A stretch of DNA of 26,940 bases, from positions 1-26,940 of the forward strand of contig CBDBJK010000019.1 in assembly GCA_965206395.1 (NCBI GenBank), written 5' to 3'. The first letter of the stretch is position 1. Each line of letters starts with the position of its first letter. The DNA is from CBDBJK01 sp965206395. Its GTDB lineage: Bacteria > Chloroflexota > Dehalococcoidia > Lucifugimonadales > CATOSD01. Below, piece after piece: positions 15,780 to 24,256 of this stretch. Both the position numbers and the translations under genes were made by a program. The notes beneath the pieces were generated by a model. That model made no database searches. It saw only the letters and a program-made list of their open reading frames with translations, and had not been told where the DNA came from.

Positions 15780-17000
15780 CTAAATCACCCCTGCCGCACG
15801 CAGGAATACCACCTCCTCGCGGCTGTGTCCTAACTCGTTGACGAGCACATCTACCGTGTGCTCGCCTAGCAAGGGCGCGTGTCTTGCGGGGAGTCTGGGT
15901 GAGTCCGACATTCTGATGTGACCGCCCGGATACGTAACCATTCCTGTGTACGGATGCTCTATCTGCTCCCAAGACCCCCGTTCCTTGAAATGTGGGTCGT
16001 CCAGCAAGTCTTCAATCGTATTGATAGGCCCCGCCAGCAGGTTGTGCTCCTGCGCTATAGTGACCGCTTCCTGCTTGGTGTGCTCCATCAGCCAGGGTAT
16101 ATAGTACTCGTCGAAAACCTCTGCCGCTTCAGGGTCCATTCGGGCCATAGGACTGTTGAATCGCGGGTCGTCAGCCAACTCAGGATGACCAATCATGCGG
16201 CACATGTCGGCAAAGCGCGAACGCGCCCCAAGGCCCATGATGTTAACGTAGCCGTCCGCGCAGGGCCTCGTTCCAGCCGCCAGGCGACCTTCTGGCAGCA
16301 CGCGCCTGCCTGTCTCGCCGACGTAAGCATAGCCGGTGAGATTGGTGGTTCGGCGGTCTCGTGTGCCTGCCTGAGTCTCGTATATAGACACGTCTACGTG
16401 CTGTCCCTCGCCGTCATCCTCCTCGGCCTGATACAGAGCCACCATCGTCGAGTAGGCCGCCACCGAGCCTGCCTGGTATGCGACGATGCTGCCCCCAAGT
16501 TTCAGGGGTTCCCGTTCTGCGTGGCCTGTAACGTTCATAGGCCCGCCCATGGCGGAACTCACAATCTCGCTGGCCTTGAGGTCGCGGTAAGGCCCCGTCT
16601 GTCCGAAGTTGGAGATGGATGTGACCACGACCCTTGGATTGAGCTTTTCGAGGATGGGGTAGTCCAGACCAAGGTCTGCCATGACGCCAGGACTGAAGCT
16701 CTCGACGACGATGTCCACGTTCTGCGCCAGACGGCGGGCGATGTCCTGCCCCGTCGGGCGCTTCAGGTCCAGAGTGACGCTGCGCTTGTTCGTGTTGAGA
16801 TGAAGGAAAAGGCCGCTCTTTTCAAGATGAGGGTCGTCATGATAGAACGGGCCGATGGAGCGGGTGGGGTCGCCACTGCCAGGACGCTCGATTTTGATAA
16901 CGTCCGCGCCGTAGTCGGCAAGGAGCTTCGTACACCATGGCCCGGCGATATGGTGCGTCAGGTCGAGGACTCGCACGCCCTCTAGTGCGTTTGTGGTCAT
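15780..17000 (-). CDS. CaiB/BaiF family class III CoA transferase
   Basis: This 406-residue protein starts at ATG 17000, directly behind GGAGGAGG. An open frame extends 68 codons further upstream, but that part is Arg/Trp-rich and unlike the family. Motifs are LEGVRVLDLTHHIAGPWCTK, YGADVIKIERPGSGDPTRS, NKRSVTLDLK, VVESFSPGVMADLGLDY and GQHVDVSIYE. At the catalytic position it has Glu145 (GPYRDLKASEIVSSAMGG) where FRC/CaiB have Asp, a substitution seen in a large subgroup. It transfers CoA between an unknown acyl donor and acceptor. It lies between a second CoA transferase and the quinone-oxidoreductase pseudogene, on the same strand, probably one operon. Confidence 0.9.
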   Translation of the reverse strand: MTTNALEGVRVLDLTHHIAGPWCTKLLADYGADVIKIERPGSGDPTRSIGPFYHDDPHLEKSGLFLHLNTNKRSVTLDLKRPTGQDIARRLAQNVDIVVESFSPGVMADLGLDYPILEKLNPRVVVTSISNFGQTGPYRDLKASEIVSSAMGGPMNVTGHAEREPLKLGGSIVAYQAGSVAAYSTMVALYQAEEDDGEGQHVDVSIYETQAGTRDRRTTNLTGYAYVGETGRRVLPEGRLAAGTRPCADGYVNIMGLGARSRFADMCRMIGHPELADDPRFNSPMARMDPEAAEVFDEYYIPWLMEHTKQEAVTIAQEHNLLAGPINTIEDLLDDPHFKERGSWEQIEHPYTGMVTYPGGHIRMSDSPRLPARHAPLLGEHTVDVLVNELGHSREEVVFLRAAGVI

Positions 17001-17082
17001 ACTGTTTCCTCCTCCATATTCATGAGAGGCTGGCCTGTCGGGCAAGGCGGGCCTGCTAATCAAAGCCAGTTTACACTCATGC

Positions 17083-18061
17083 TCAAGGGCGAAGAAGGAC
17101 TTTACCAAATTGCGCCCGGCTCGCCAGATAGCGGTGGGCCTCGGCAGCCTCTTCCAAAGGAAATACACGATCCACGATGGTCTTGAGCGTCCCATCTGCC
17201 ACAAGCTCGACGATCCGTGCCAGATCCTTTGCAGCCTGCTCTCTGGTTCTCGTCCCGCCCAGGCTCCACCCGGTAACTACTTGCTGATGCTTTCGTTCTG
17301 CCAGTGCGCTGTCCACCTCGGGACTCAACCCGCTGCTTCTCCCTACGGACACCAGTCGGCCACCTTCGGCAAGTGCTTGCTGACTACGGGAAAACACCTC
17401 ACCGCCAACCATATCTAATGCCACTTGCACCCCTTGTCCGTCGGTTTGCTGCAGCACTTCCGCCAGGAAATCCTGACTGGTGTAGTTGATTGCCACATCC
17501 GCGCCTAACTCCAGACCTCTGGCAGCTTTCGCGTCCGTGCCAGCAGTAGTGAACACTCGTGCCCCTGCAACATGCTTTGCAATCTGCACACCTGCCATAC
17601 CTACCCCACTGCCCGCCGACTGTACCAGGGCACTCTCTCCTGACTTGAGCTTGGCGGTGTCCAGAAGAGCTACCCATGCCGTTAAAAAGGCCACGGGGAG
17701 ACTCGCGGCCTGGTCGTAGTCCACTTCGTTGGGTAGAGGGAACGATAACGTTTGCGGGAGCGGCGGCCCGCTCGGCGTAGCCACCATCTGGCAGGCGTAC
17801 CACCACCCGTTGACCAACCTGCACGTTGTCGACCTCTGAGCCGACTTCCTCGATATCGCCAGCTACGTCCCAACCGACGATCAAGGGCTGGGAAAGAGGT
17901 TCCTGGGCATTTGCGCCAGACCGCCGACTCAGGTCGCCTCGATTCACGGATGCAGCTCGCACTCGCAAAAGTACATCATTTGGCCCCATCGTAGGATCAG
18001 GCACATCCTCGTATCGGAGAACACTTTCGTCGCCGAATTCATGTATGCGAATTGCTTTCAT
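17083..18061 (-). pseudogene. Zinc-independent MDR / NADPH:quinone oxidoreductase, single-base frameshift
   Basis: The 5' frame (MKAIRIHEFGDESVLRYEDV to ANVIVP) is the GroES-like half of a medium-chain reductase. The 3' frame (LPNEVDYDQAASLPVAFLTA, LVQSAGSGVGMAGVQIAKH, VALDMVGG, to FGKVLLRP) is the Rossmann half, with an NADPH-binding A-G-S-G-V-G loop. The join lies at about plus 17735-17743, where one extra base in the CCCTCTACCC stretch of the coding strand breaks the frame; without it VIVPLPNEVD reads through. The restored length is about 325 residues, normal for quinone oxidoreductases. ATG 18061 follows AGGAG with about 11 bases of spacing. It is a pseudogene or a sequence error. Confidence 0.82.
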
Positions 18062-18219
18062 TAACTGATTCACTCCTGTGGAGAGCATTGACTAACAGGC
18101 TGGAAGGCCTAGACTAGATTATATTCAAATACCTCGGTTTAGTACACGTGGCGTTGTGAGATAAAGAACAGAGGGTTACCGTCGTCACAGCACGGTGGTA
18201 TTGTGAAGCATCGAATCAT

Positions 18220-18906
18220 CTAAGGCTTCATCACCACCTGAAGCTGTGTCGTGGGCTGATAAGCCCCTCGAATGCCTGCTGTATTCCTTTGAGATGGCCC
18301 CCACCCCGCATATACCCTCGCCATTGCCCGAATGCCTTTAACCGGCTGTCGTTCATACCAGCCGCCGTTCCAGGCGTCGTCAGCCGTTAGCGCCGCCTTG
18401 ACGCCCTCCAGGAAGACGAAGTTGTGGGGCGACGTTCTCGCGGACCCGCACCAGGGCGCTATCCGCTCGACCATATCGGGGAACATGGCTCCCCAGTGGT
18501 AGGACTGTTGAGCGCCCATCGAGAAGCCGCACACCAGAGCAATACGGTCTATGCCGAACTTTTCAGTTACTAGACGGTGCTGACAGACGATGTTGTCGTG
18601 GTAGGTAACTATGGGAAATCTCGCCCTGTCGTAGGGCGACGGCGTGTTGCTGGGCGATGAGGAGAGGCCGTTGCCAAACAGATTGGGTACTATGATGAAG
18701 TATTTGCTTGGGTCAAGCGCCATACCATGCCCAATCATTGGCTCGTTGGCTGTATGCTGCGAACTGAAAAACGTTGGGAATACTATCACGTTATCTCTGC
18801 GATCATTCAACTCGCCATAGGTTTTGTAGACAAGTTTGGCGCTTCGGAGCGTCAGCCCTGATTGCAGCACAACATCGCCGAGTTCAAATGTTTCGTAATC
18901 AGTCAT
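18220..18906 (-). pseudogene. Homoserine O-acetyltransferase-like alpha/beta hydrolase, C-terminally truncated
   Basis: The N-terminal 200 residues match the MetX-like alpha/beta hydrolase group: YETFELGDVVLQSGLTL, KTYGELNDRRDNVIVFPTFF, ALDPSKYFIIVPNLFGNGLS, and the nucleophile elbow VCGFSMGAQQSYHWG (Ser in GxSxG). TSPHNFVFLEGVKAAL and RVYAGWGPSQ follow. After that the sequence leaves the family (RNTAGIRGAYQPTTQ) and stops at 229 residues, against about 330 normally. The part that should carry the catalytic Asp and His is absent. No frame downstream restores it, so this is probably a dead gene. ATG 18906 follows AAGGAG. Confidence 0.75.
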
Positions 18907-19144
18907 CCCTGCTCCTTTCATTGTCGAGGATTGGCGGAGGACTCAAATATAACACGTATCAGAAACTATTTGAGGCTATGGAGTGAAGGTGGCGGCAAAT
19001 TTGTCGCACTCTGAGACGCATAGACTTCCAATGTCGGTGAACGGAACGTACTGATTGAACATGCTGGCAGTCAATCGCGAAGCTGGTGGAACTGCTGCTG
19101 CTGCCCTTCTTGCCGCTGTTCATCAGCGTGCGCTCGTTAGCTCG

Positions 19145-19405
19145 CTATTGCAAACAATCTGCAATCGGAGTAAACGGGCGCATGAAGAACCCTTGACCTG
19201 AACCGCCGTAGATGCATTCGTAGACTGCATTGTGAGCAGGCATCGACAGATGTGCAACGCCGAAGACGATGTCGTTGCTCAGGTAGATCATGCCCGTTAC
19301 CTCGTTCTGCGTGCTGAAGCGCGTACCATCCGGAGGTGGCGGCATCTCGAAGATTCCGAGAATCGGACGCTCATACCTCCTTCGCCGTATTGGTAAGCGA
19401 ATCAA
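19145..19405 (-). CDS. Hypothetical protein or gene fragment
   Basis: An 86-codon frame whose second half looks protein-like, with a coding-type third-base pattern: STQNEVTGMIYLSNDIVFG, then HLSMPAHNAVYECIYGG, then GFFMRPFTPIADCLQ. The first codons are Arg-rich and overlap the terminator hairpin, so the real start, if any, is probably the internal ATG of IFEMPPPPDG. A perfect AAGGAGGT lies nearby but in the wrong place for it. It could be a remnant of a larger gene. I do not recognise a family. Confidence 0.3.
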   Translation of the reverse strand: MIRLPIRRRRYERPILGIFEMPPPPDGTRFSTQNEVTGMIYLSNDIVFGVAHLSMPAHNAVYECIYGGSGQGFFMRPFTPIADCLQ

Positions 19406-19406
19406 C

Positions 19407-19428
19407 GGCTCCGTGACAATGCGGAGCC
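19407..19428 (-). terminator. Terminator hairpin at the end of the efflux operon
   Basis: GGCTCCG at 19407-19413 pairs perfectly with CGGAGCC at 19422-19428 (eight-base loop). It starts five bases after the permease stop on the minus strand and is followed there by TTGATTCGCTT. It would end the lipoprotein-adaptor-ATPase-permease transcript. Confidence 0.5.
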
Positions 19429-19432
19429 ATCC

Positions 19433-20665
19433 TCAGTTTGTTCTCAATGCCTCCGTAGGAGACATGTTGGCAGCACGCAAGGCTGGATAGAATCCAGCCA
19501 CTCCGCCTATCAATACTGAAGACGCTATGCCGCCGACTATCGCGATTCCTGGTATGACCACAGACCAATCCCGCGAAGTAGCATAGATAGCCGTAGCCAA
19601 TATTCCGAAGATTATCCCTGTGATCCCGCCGATACTGGAAAGTAATAGCGATTCAGACAGGAATTGTGTGGCAATGTGGAAACGTGTAGCGCCCAAAGCC
19701 CTCCGCAGGCCAATTTCGTTGCGACGTTCGATAACTGCTATCACCATCACGTTAGCAATTCCGATTCCGCCGACCAATAGGGCGACTGCTCCCAGACCCA
19801 CGAATAGGTTGGTAAACGTGCTTGTGGCTGCTGCCCTTGCCTCCAGCACATCCGACGCACGGCTGACTTGCACCTCCTCTGGGTTTTCAGGATTTACGGT
19901 TGCCGCCATGACAGATCGAACGTCGAGTATATGTTCAGGGAAAGCGCGCACGTAAATCACATCGGCGTCATCATCGTGGTCCAGAAACTCCTCAGCGGCT
20001 CCGTAACCGATGATTGCGGCTCTATCCAGGTCCGCGGCTAAAAGTAGTGGGTTGAGGATGCCGACGATTTCAAACCACTGCTCCCCCAGCCATAATCGCG
20101 GTTTACTAGACACGTCACTTATGCCGAGTCGTTCGGCGGCAACAGCGCCGAGTACAACCGCAGGAAATTCTGAGGTCACCTGTGTGAGATATACGCCTGT
20201 TTGCAGGCTGCCTCTTTGCAGGCTGCCTCTTTGCGCTGCAAGTAAATTGAGACCCCCTGCAAATATAGTAATGCCTTTAGTCCTCCCGTCATCTATCAGG
20301 TCGTTGCGAAACACCCCGCCAGGTATTCTGCTCACCGTTGCGACTTCGTATACAGGAGCAATCCGTCGAATCATAACAGCAGCATCCTGAGGCAGGCTGA
20401 CCGGGTCGGATCCAAAACCCTGACCAGCTTCGATTGTCAGAAGGTTTGTGCCCAACTCGTCCAGGTCTTTGATGAGATCGGCACTGCCTGACGCGGATAA
20501 CCCCAGGACACTTATCAGAGCTGCTATTCCAATCGTTATTCCCAGTGCGGAAAGAGCGGAACGCAATCTCCTCGATCTAAGTCCTGAACTCCCGACTCGA
20601 AGCGTATCCAGGAACCCTAAATGACTTTTGGGTAAGGCTGATTGCTGTTCAGAGCGCTCAGCCAT
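19433..20665 (-). CDS. FtsX/MacB-like ABC transporter permease
   Basis: This 410-residue protein has the MacB permease layout. One N-terminal membrane helix (LRSALSALGITIGIAALISVLGL) precedes a large extracytoplasmic domain. Three C-terminal helices follow (VGLGAVALLVGGIGIANVMVI; SESLLLSSIGGITGIIFGI; IPGIAIVGGIASSVLIGGVAG), and the cytoplasmic loop has ERRNEIGLRRALGATR and ends ANMSPTEALRTN. Such permeases use ATP to drive a periplasmic adaptor rather than move substrate through themselves. ATG 20665 overlaps the ATPase stop by eight bases (ATGGCTGA), which indicates coupling; a GTG lies seven codons earlier. A 15-base in-frame duplication (20201-20230) gives RGSLQ twice in the outer domain. 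Confidence 0.92.
   Translation of the reverse strand: MAERSEQQSALPKSHLGFLDTLRVGSSGLRSRRLRSALSALGITIGIAALISVLGLSASGSADLIKDLDELGTNLLTIEAGQGFGSDPVSLPQDAAVMIRRIAPVYEVATVSRIPGGVFRNDLIDDGRTKGITIFAGGLNLLAAQRGSLQRGSLQTGVYLTQVTSEFPAVVLGAVAAERLGISDVSSKPRLWLGEQWFEIVGILNPLLLAADLDRAAIIGYGAAEEFLDHDDDADVIYVRAFPEHILDVRSVMAATVNPENPEEVQVSRASDVLEARAAATSTFTNLFVGLGAVALLVGGIGIANVMVIAVIERRNEIGLRRALGATRFHIATQFLSESLLLSSIGGITGIIFGILATAIYATSRDWSVVIPGIAIVGGIASSVLIGGVAGFYPALRAANMSPTEALRTN
20201..20230 (-). repeat. 15-bp in-frame tandem duplication in the permease
   Basis: TTGCAGGCTGCCTCT occurs twice in tandem (20201-20215 and 20216-20230). On the coding strand it encodes two copies of RGSLQ and keeps the frame. It resembles the ten-base duplication in the NHL gene in kind but is harmless to the frame. 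Confidence 0.85.
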
Positions 20666-21380
20666 GCGTGGTTCCAGACATGGCACTTGAATCGATTTCG
20701 ATGCGTCCGTCCTTTAACGTGACCTGCCGGGTAGACATTTCCGCTACTCCAGAATCATGGGTGATCAGGATGACAGTGGTGCCTTCGCGGTTCAAGCTTA
20801 CCAGTAGCTCCATCAACGAGGCAGTGGTTTGGGAATCGAGGTTTCCAGTAGGCTCGTCGGCCAAAACAAAAGAAGGGTCGTGAACCAGTGCTCTGGCGAT
20901 CGCAACCCTCTGCTGTTCTCCTCCTGACAGTTCGTTAGGAAGATGGTTCATGCGGTGCGAGAGGCCAACTCGTCCTAGCATAGCTTTGGCCCGTATGGTT
21001 CGTTCCTGGGCGGGAACGCCGGAGTACAATAGGCCATTGCCCACATTCTCTGTGGCTGAAACACCTGGCAACAGGAAAAAATCTTGAAAAACGAATCCGA
21101 TTTTTCTTGATCGAATGCCAGACAGCGCTCCGTCGGACATTCCTTCCGTGTCGAGTCCATCGATGAACACTGAGCCAGCGCTCGGATTGGTGAGGGTTCC
21201 TATGACATGAAGAAGAGTCGTTTTCCCGCTGCCTGATGCTCCAACTATCGCTAGGAACTCCCCGCGAGCCACGGAAATAGATATGTCCGAAAGAGCCTCT
21301 ACTGGAGGTGAACCTGGGTAGGTTTTAGTAACATGTTTAAGCTCTACGGCATCTGGCAGGTCTGCTGGGAGTTTATTCAT
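20658..21380 (-). CDS. ABC transporter ATP-binding protein, LolD/MacB-like
   Basis: This 240-residue nucleotide-binding domain has all motifs: Walker A GASGSGKT at 47-54, Q-loop Q99 in FVFQDF, signature LSGGEQ at 151-156, Walker B FVLADEP at 171-177 followed by TGNLDSQT (D-loop), and the switch His in ITHD at 207-210. The sequence is typical of the lipoprotein-release/macrolide-export (LolD/MacB) class and pairs with the FtsX-type permease that overlaps its end. ATG 21380 has a poor ribosome-binding site. A TTG at 21395, five codons upstream behind GAAGAAG and eight bases after the restored adaptor stop, is an equally good start. Confidence 0.93.
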   Translation of the reverse strand: MNKLPADLPDAVELKHVTKTYPGSPPVEALSDISISVARGEFLAIVGASGSGKTTLLHVIGTLTNPSAGSVFIDGLDTEGMSDGALSGIRSRKIGFVFQDFFLLPGVSATENVGNGLLYSGVPAQERTIRAKAMLGRVGLSHRMNHLPNELSGGEQQRVAIARALVHDPSFVLADEPTGNLDSQTTASLMELLVSLNREGTTVILITHDSGVAEMSTRQVTLKDGRIEIDSSAMSGTTHG

Positions 21381-22316
21381 CAGGAGATTACTCAACGCTT
21401 CTTCACCGAGGCATCACAACTTCGGTGCCAGCTTCCAGCCCCGAACCGTTTACCTCAACCCATCCGTCATCGTAAATCCCGGCTTCCACGGGCACCAGCC
21501 TGTTGGATTCCGGCTCCAATACCTCAAGGGCGTATCCCTCCCCCCAAAAGGGCTAGCAGACTCGTCACAGGGGCTGCCAATACATCATCAGCGAGCCTTT
21601 TGGTAACCGAAGCGATAACTGGGGCACCTGTCCATTTAAACAAATTTGCATTCCCATCAATAGCAACAGATACCTCAAAGTACGGATCACCAGCTTGCCC
21701 CCCTTGCGGGATCACAGCGACGTTTCCTATTTCTCGGACAGTGCCTGATACCACGCTCTCGTCTGGCAGCTCGATTCTTACTTCCGATCCAACATCTATC
21801 AAGTCCTGGTCAGCAACCTCGATGGAAGTCATCACTCTTTGTAAAGATTCGGTAGTAATTGATATATCTCCGCTCTGCCCTATCTGTGTTTCAATCCTTT
21901 CGATTGGCAGAAGAGATACGAGTATGGTTCCGAGATTCACAGTCGTGCCAAGATTCGGAAACGATAATGAGGATTCAACGACTGATGTTCCTGGAAGAAA
22001 TACGATGTCTCCGAATGCAATGCGGCCTGACGCAACAAGACCCAGGCCAGCTTGCATCTTCTTGATCGCGTCAGCAGTCTCGGCGTCAAAATTCTGGTTC
22101 ATTTGGAGCGACTCAATGGAACCATACCCAAGTGCTATCAGGTTCTGTTTTAGCTGTTTGACATCCTCGCCCGGTGTCATTCCGTCTCGAAACTCTCGCC
22201 ACGCCGGTACATCTCCAAACATTAATACGCCTGCTGAAGGGCCTTCTATGAGTTCGCTGCGTGTTGCCAAAGCTGTTTCAAGGGAAGCCCTGGCGCTTTC
22301 CAGTGAGGCGTCGACC

Positions 22317-22550
22317 TGGGCCAGTTCTGCGGCTGTGGGAGGATCATCCAGTGCAGCACGTTGTTCCTGGGCTGACTTCAGTGATTCGGTGGCCTGGGCA
22401 AGCTCTGCGGCTGTGGGAAGGTCGTCTAGTGCGGCGCGTTGTTCCTGGGCTGACTTCAGCGATTCGGTGGCCTGGGCAAGCTCTGCGGCTGTCGGAGGGT
22501 CGTCCAGTGCGGCGCGTTGTTCTTGGGCTGACTTCAGCGATTCGGTGGCA
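22317..22550 (-). repeat. 78-bp tandem repeat array (3 copies) in the adaptor gene
   Basis: Three units of 78 bp can be followed by the landmark GATTCGGTGG at 22383, 22461 and 22539. Each encodes 26 residues of the form ATESLKSAQEQRAALDD-[PL]-PTAAELAQ. Copies differ by only a few bases, so the expansion is recent. The residues predict an amphipathic helix, one arm of the adaptor hairpin. Confidence 0.9.
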
Positions 22551-22818
22551 GATGCGCTTGACCCCACGGCCGATTGATAACTTTGATTTGCGTTTAGCAA
22601 GCTGTTGGCCTCGGTAACTATAAAATCATTGGTGAACATCATCTGCTGGAGAGTTTTTATTGCACTGTCAGTCAAAGGCCCATCATGCGCAGGGCATATC
22701 GGGTCCCGAAATATCCAATCCGGTGAAAAAGCGAGAGCCGCTCTATCACAAAACTCCCCTCGCGCAATCCTACGAGATGCCCAAGCTGTGTCTATGCTAC
22801 CCTGAGCCATGGTAAGAC

Positions 22819-23046
22819 TGACCTCTGCCTGGGCGACGGCGGCATTGGCTGATGCTATCTGCGCAGGTGTGGCAGGTGTAATGAGGTTCTCGAGCGCAAG
22901 CTCTGCCTGAGCGACTGCTGCGTTGGCAGATGCGATTTGCGCGGGTGTGGCAGGTGTAATGAGGTTCTCTAGCGCAAGTTCTGCCTGAGCGACTGCTGCG
23001 TTGGCTGATGCGATCTGTGCAGAAGCTGCAGGTGTAATGAGGTTAT
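22819..23046 (-). repeat. 78-bp tandem repeat array (3 copies plus a fourth beyond the IS) in the adaptor gene
   Basis: The landmark TAATGAGGTT recurs at 22879, 22957 and 23035, exactly 78 bp apart. Each unit encodes 26 residues (NLITPATPAQIASANAAVAQ, AELALE). A further copy of the helical part lies on the other side of the IS5 element (24257-24300), so the element landed inside the array. Confidence 0.9.
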
Positions 23047-23050
23047 CTAG

Positions 23051-24252
23051 GGAACCTCTGAACAACTCGGCGCAAGCGTGGATGGGCAGAGTGGTTCCGT
23101 TCTTTGGAGATGTTCAGGCATCTTTGTGACGTTCCAGGTCGTGGTTGAGGTGTTCAGACCGTGTCTGTTGTGGCCTCGAAGCGGCTTTTCGGAGCCATCG
23201 CGGCTCCCCGGCCGTGATTTGCTCACTGCGCCCCTCTCATGCCGCCAGACGGCGCTCTGCCGTCATCAAGTTGGCCAGCCCCAGTAGCAATGCCAGCCGT
23301 TGCGCGTTCTTAGCCAACCCTCGGTAGCGCACCTTGGCGTAGCCAAAGCGCCGCTTCACGTACAGGAACGGATGCTCCACTTTCGCTCTGACCGACGCTT
23401 TGCGCTTCTCCGCCAACGCCTCGTGGCTGCCAGGCTCCAGGTGCCGTCGCCGGCCGGGCCTCATCGCCACTCGCCACTCCACATCCAACTCTCGATTCTC
23501 CAACCGCTTGTCCACTCCCTGATACCCCGCATCCCCCCACACTCGTTTCTCTCCACCGTGCAGCAATCGGTGCGCTTCTGTCACATCATGCACGTTAGCT
23601 GGCGTCGTAGTCATGCTGTGTACCACTCCCGTCTCAGCGTCAGCGCCTACGTGTACTTTCATCCCGAAGCGCCACTCGTTCCCCTTCTTCGTCTGGTGCA
23701 TCTCAGGGTCTCGCTCACCCGCACGATTCTTCGTCGATGACGGCGCCTCTATGATGCTCGCGTCCACGATCGTCCCCTCCCGAAGCCGCAGTCCCTGGGA
23801 CTCCAGATGACGGTTTATCTCCTCGAACAGACTCTGCCCCAACTCATGCTCTTCCAGCAGATGGCGGAAGTTCAGAATCGTCGTCTCGTCCGGCAGCGGG
23901 CCCGACAGCTTCAACCCTACGAACCGTCTCACCGACTCGACCTCGTAGAGCATGTCCTCCATACCAGGATCGCTCAAGTTGTAGAACAACTGCACGCAGT
24001 GTATCCGCACCATCGCCGACAACTCATATGGTCGACGGCCTCGGCCCGCCTTGGGATAGAACGGACGGATGCGCTCTTCCATCTGTTCCCACGGGATCAG
24101 AGCATCCATGCGCTCCAGGAATATCTCCCGGCGGGTCTTGCGCTTCTTGCTCTCGTATTCCAAGTCCGCAAATGTTGGCTGGTCCATCAATTATCTCCCC
24201 GAACACAGTGCTATTCTCTATGCTACTATGCCCAGACTTGTTCAGAGTATCC
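23051..24252 (-). mobile_element. IS5-group insertion sequence inside the adaptor gene
   Basis: The element is 1202 bp, flanked by CTAG at 23047-23050 and 24253-24256, which fits the YTAR target duplication of the IS5 group. Inverted ends are GGAACCTCTGAACAACTC at the left and GGATACTCTGAACAAGTC read inward from the right; most positions agree. It holds one intact transposase. Removing the element and one CTAG rejoins the adaptor frame (...AELAL-DNLITPAA...), exactly in phase with the 26-residue repeat. Confidence 0.92.
23237..24187 (-). CDS. IS5 family (IS5 group) transposase
   Basis: This 316-residue protein is closely similar in pattern to IS5 InsH throughout: MDQPTFADLEYESKKRKTRR, PFYPKAGRGRRPYEL, IHCVQLFYNLSDPGMEDMLY and LPDETTILNFRHLLEEHEL. 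The catalytic residues are GTIVDASIIEAPSS (D), VWGDAGYQG (D) and RAKVEHPFLYVKRRFG (E with the Y-(2)-R-(3)-E-(6)-K type context). No frame break or missing residue is visible, so the enzyme is probably active. GGGGAGAT lies just before ATG 24187. It is transcribed in the same direction as the interrupted adaptor gene. Confidence 0.95.
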   Translation of the reverse strand: MDQPTFADLEYESKKRKTRREIFLERMDALIPWEQMEERIRPFYPKAGRGRRPYELSAMVRIHCVQLFYNLSDPGMEDMLYEVESVRRFVGLKLSGPLPDETTILNFRHLLEEHELGQSLFEEINRHLESQGLRLREGTIVDASIIEAPSSTKNRAGERDPEMHQTKKGNEWRFGMKVHVGADAETGVVHSMTTTPANVHDVTEAHRLLHGGEKRVWGDAGYQGVDKRLENRELDVEWRVAMRPGRRRHLEPGSHEALAEKRKASVRAKVEHPFLYVKRRFGYAKVRYRGLAKNAQRLALLLGLANLMTAERRLAA

Positions 24253-24256
24253 CTAG

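Larger units (their letters stand above)
18907..19432. other. Intergenic region, probably degraded sequence
   Basis: 526 bases lie between the efflux permease end and the truncated hydrolase start. They contain the permease terminator (19407-19428) and an 86-codon minus-strand frame of uncertain status (19145-19405). The rest (18907-19144) has no frame I can support. Confidence 0.45.
21403..23050 (-). pseudogene. Efflux periplasmic adaptor (HlyD/MacA type), 3' part after the IS5 insertion
   Basis: This is the continuation of the adaptor gene beyond the IS5-group element. It contains three full copies of a 26-residue helical repeat (LENLITPATPAQIASANAAV with AQAELA), then a region with WASRRIARGEFCDRA. 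A second array of three 26-residue repeats (ATESLKSAQEQRAALDD, PPTAAELAQ) follows. Next is a peptidoglycan-binding-like domain (GEDVKQLKQNLIALGYG through FDAETADAIKKMQAGLG) and a beta-barrel/membrane-proximal end. The frame stops early at 21524 (LLALLGGGIRP). One G fewer in the G6 run (plus C 21540-21545) gives LLGEGYALEVLEP and runs to a stop at 21403, eight bases before the ATPase TTG. The adaptor would link the ABC pump to the outside of the cell. Confidence 0.82.

Noticed and set aside
15918..16985. 355-codon plus-strand frame
   Set aside because: It is antisense to a well-supported CoA transferase; its Arg/His/Val-rich composition is typical of a mirror frame.
17001..17204. 68-codon N-terminal extension of the third CoA transferase
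   Set aside because: GGAGGAGG sits directly before ATG 17000, and family similarity begins there; the extension is Arg/Trp-rich and unlike the family.
21333..22577. 414-codon plus-strand frame across the adaptor gene
   Set aside because: It is antisense to the adaptor and is kept open by the 78-bp repeats, which repeat in frame on both strands. Its protein is Ser/Arg/Trp-rich with repeated low-complexity text and no ribosome-binding site.
22317..23046. Regularly spaced repeats that could suggest a CRISPR array
   Set aside because: The units are contiguous 78-bp coding repeats without spacers, in frame with the adaptor, and no cas gene is present.
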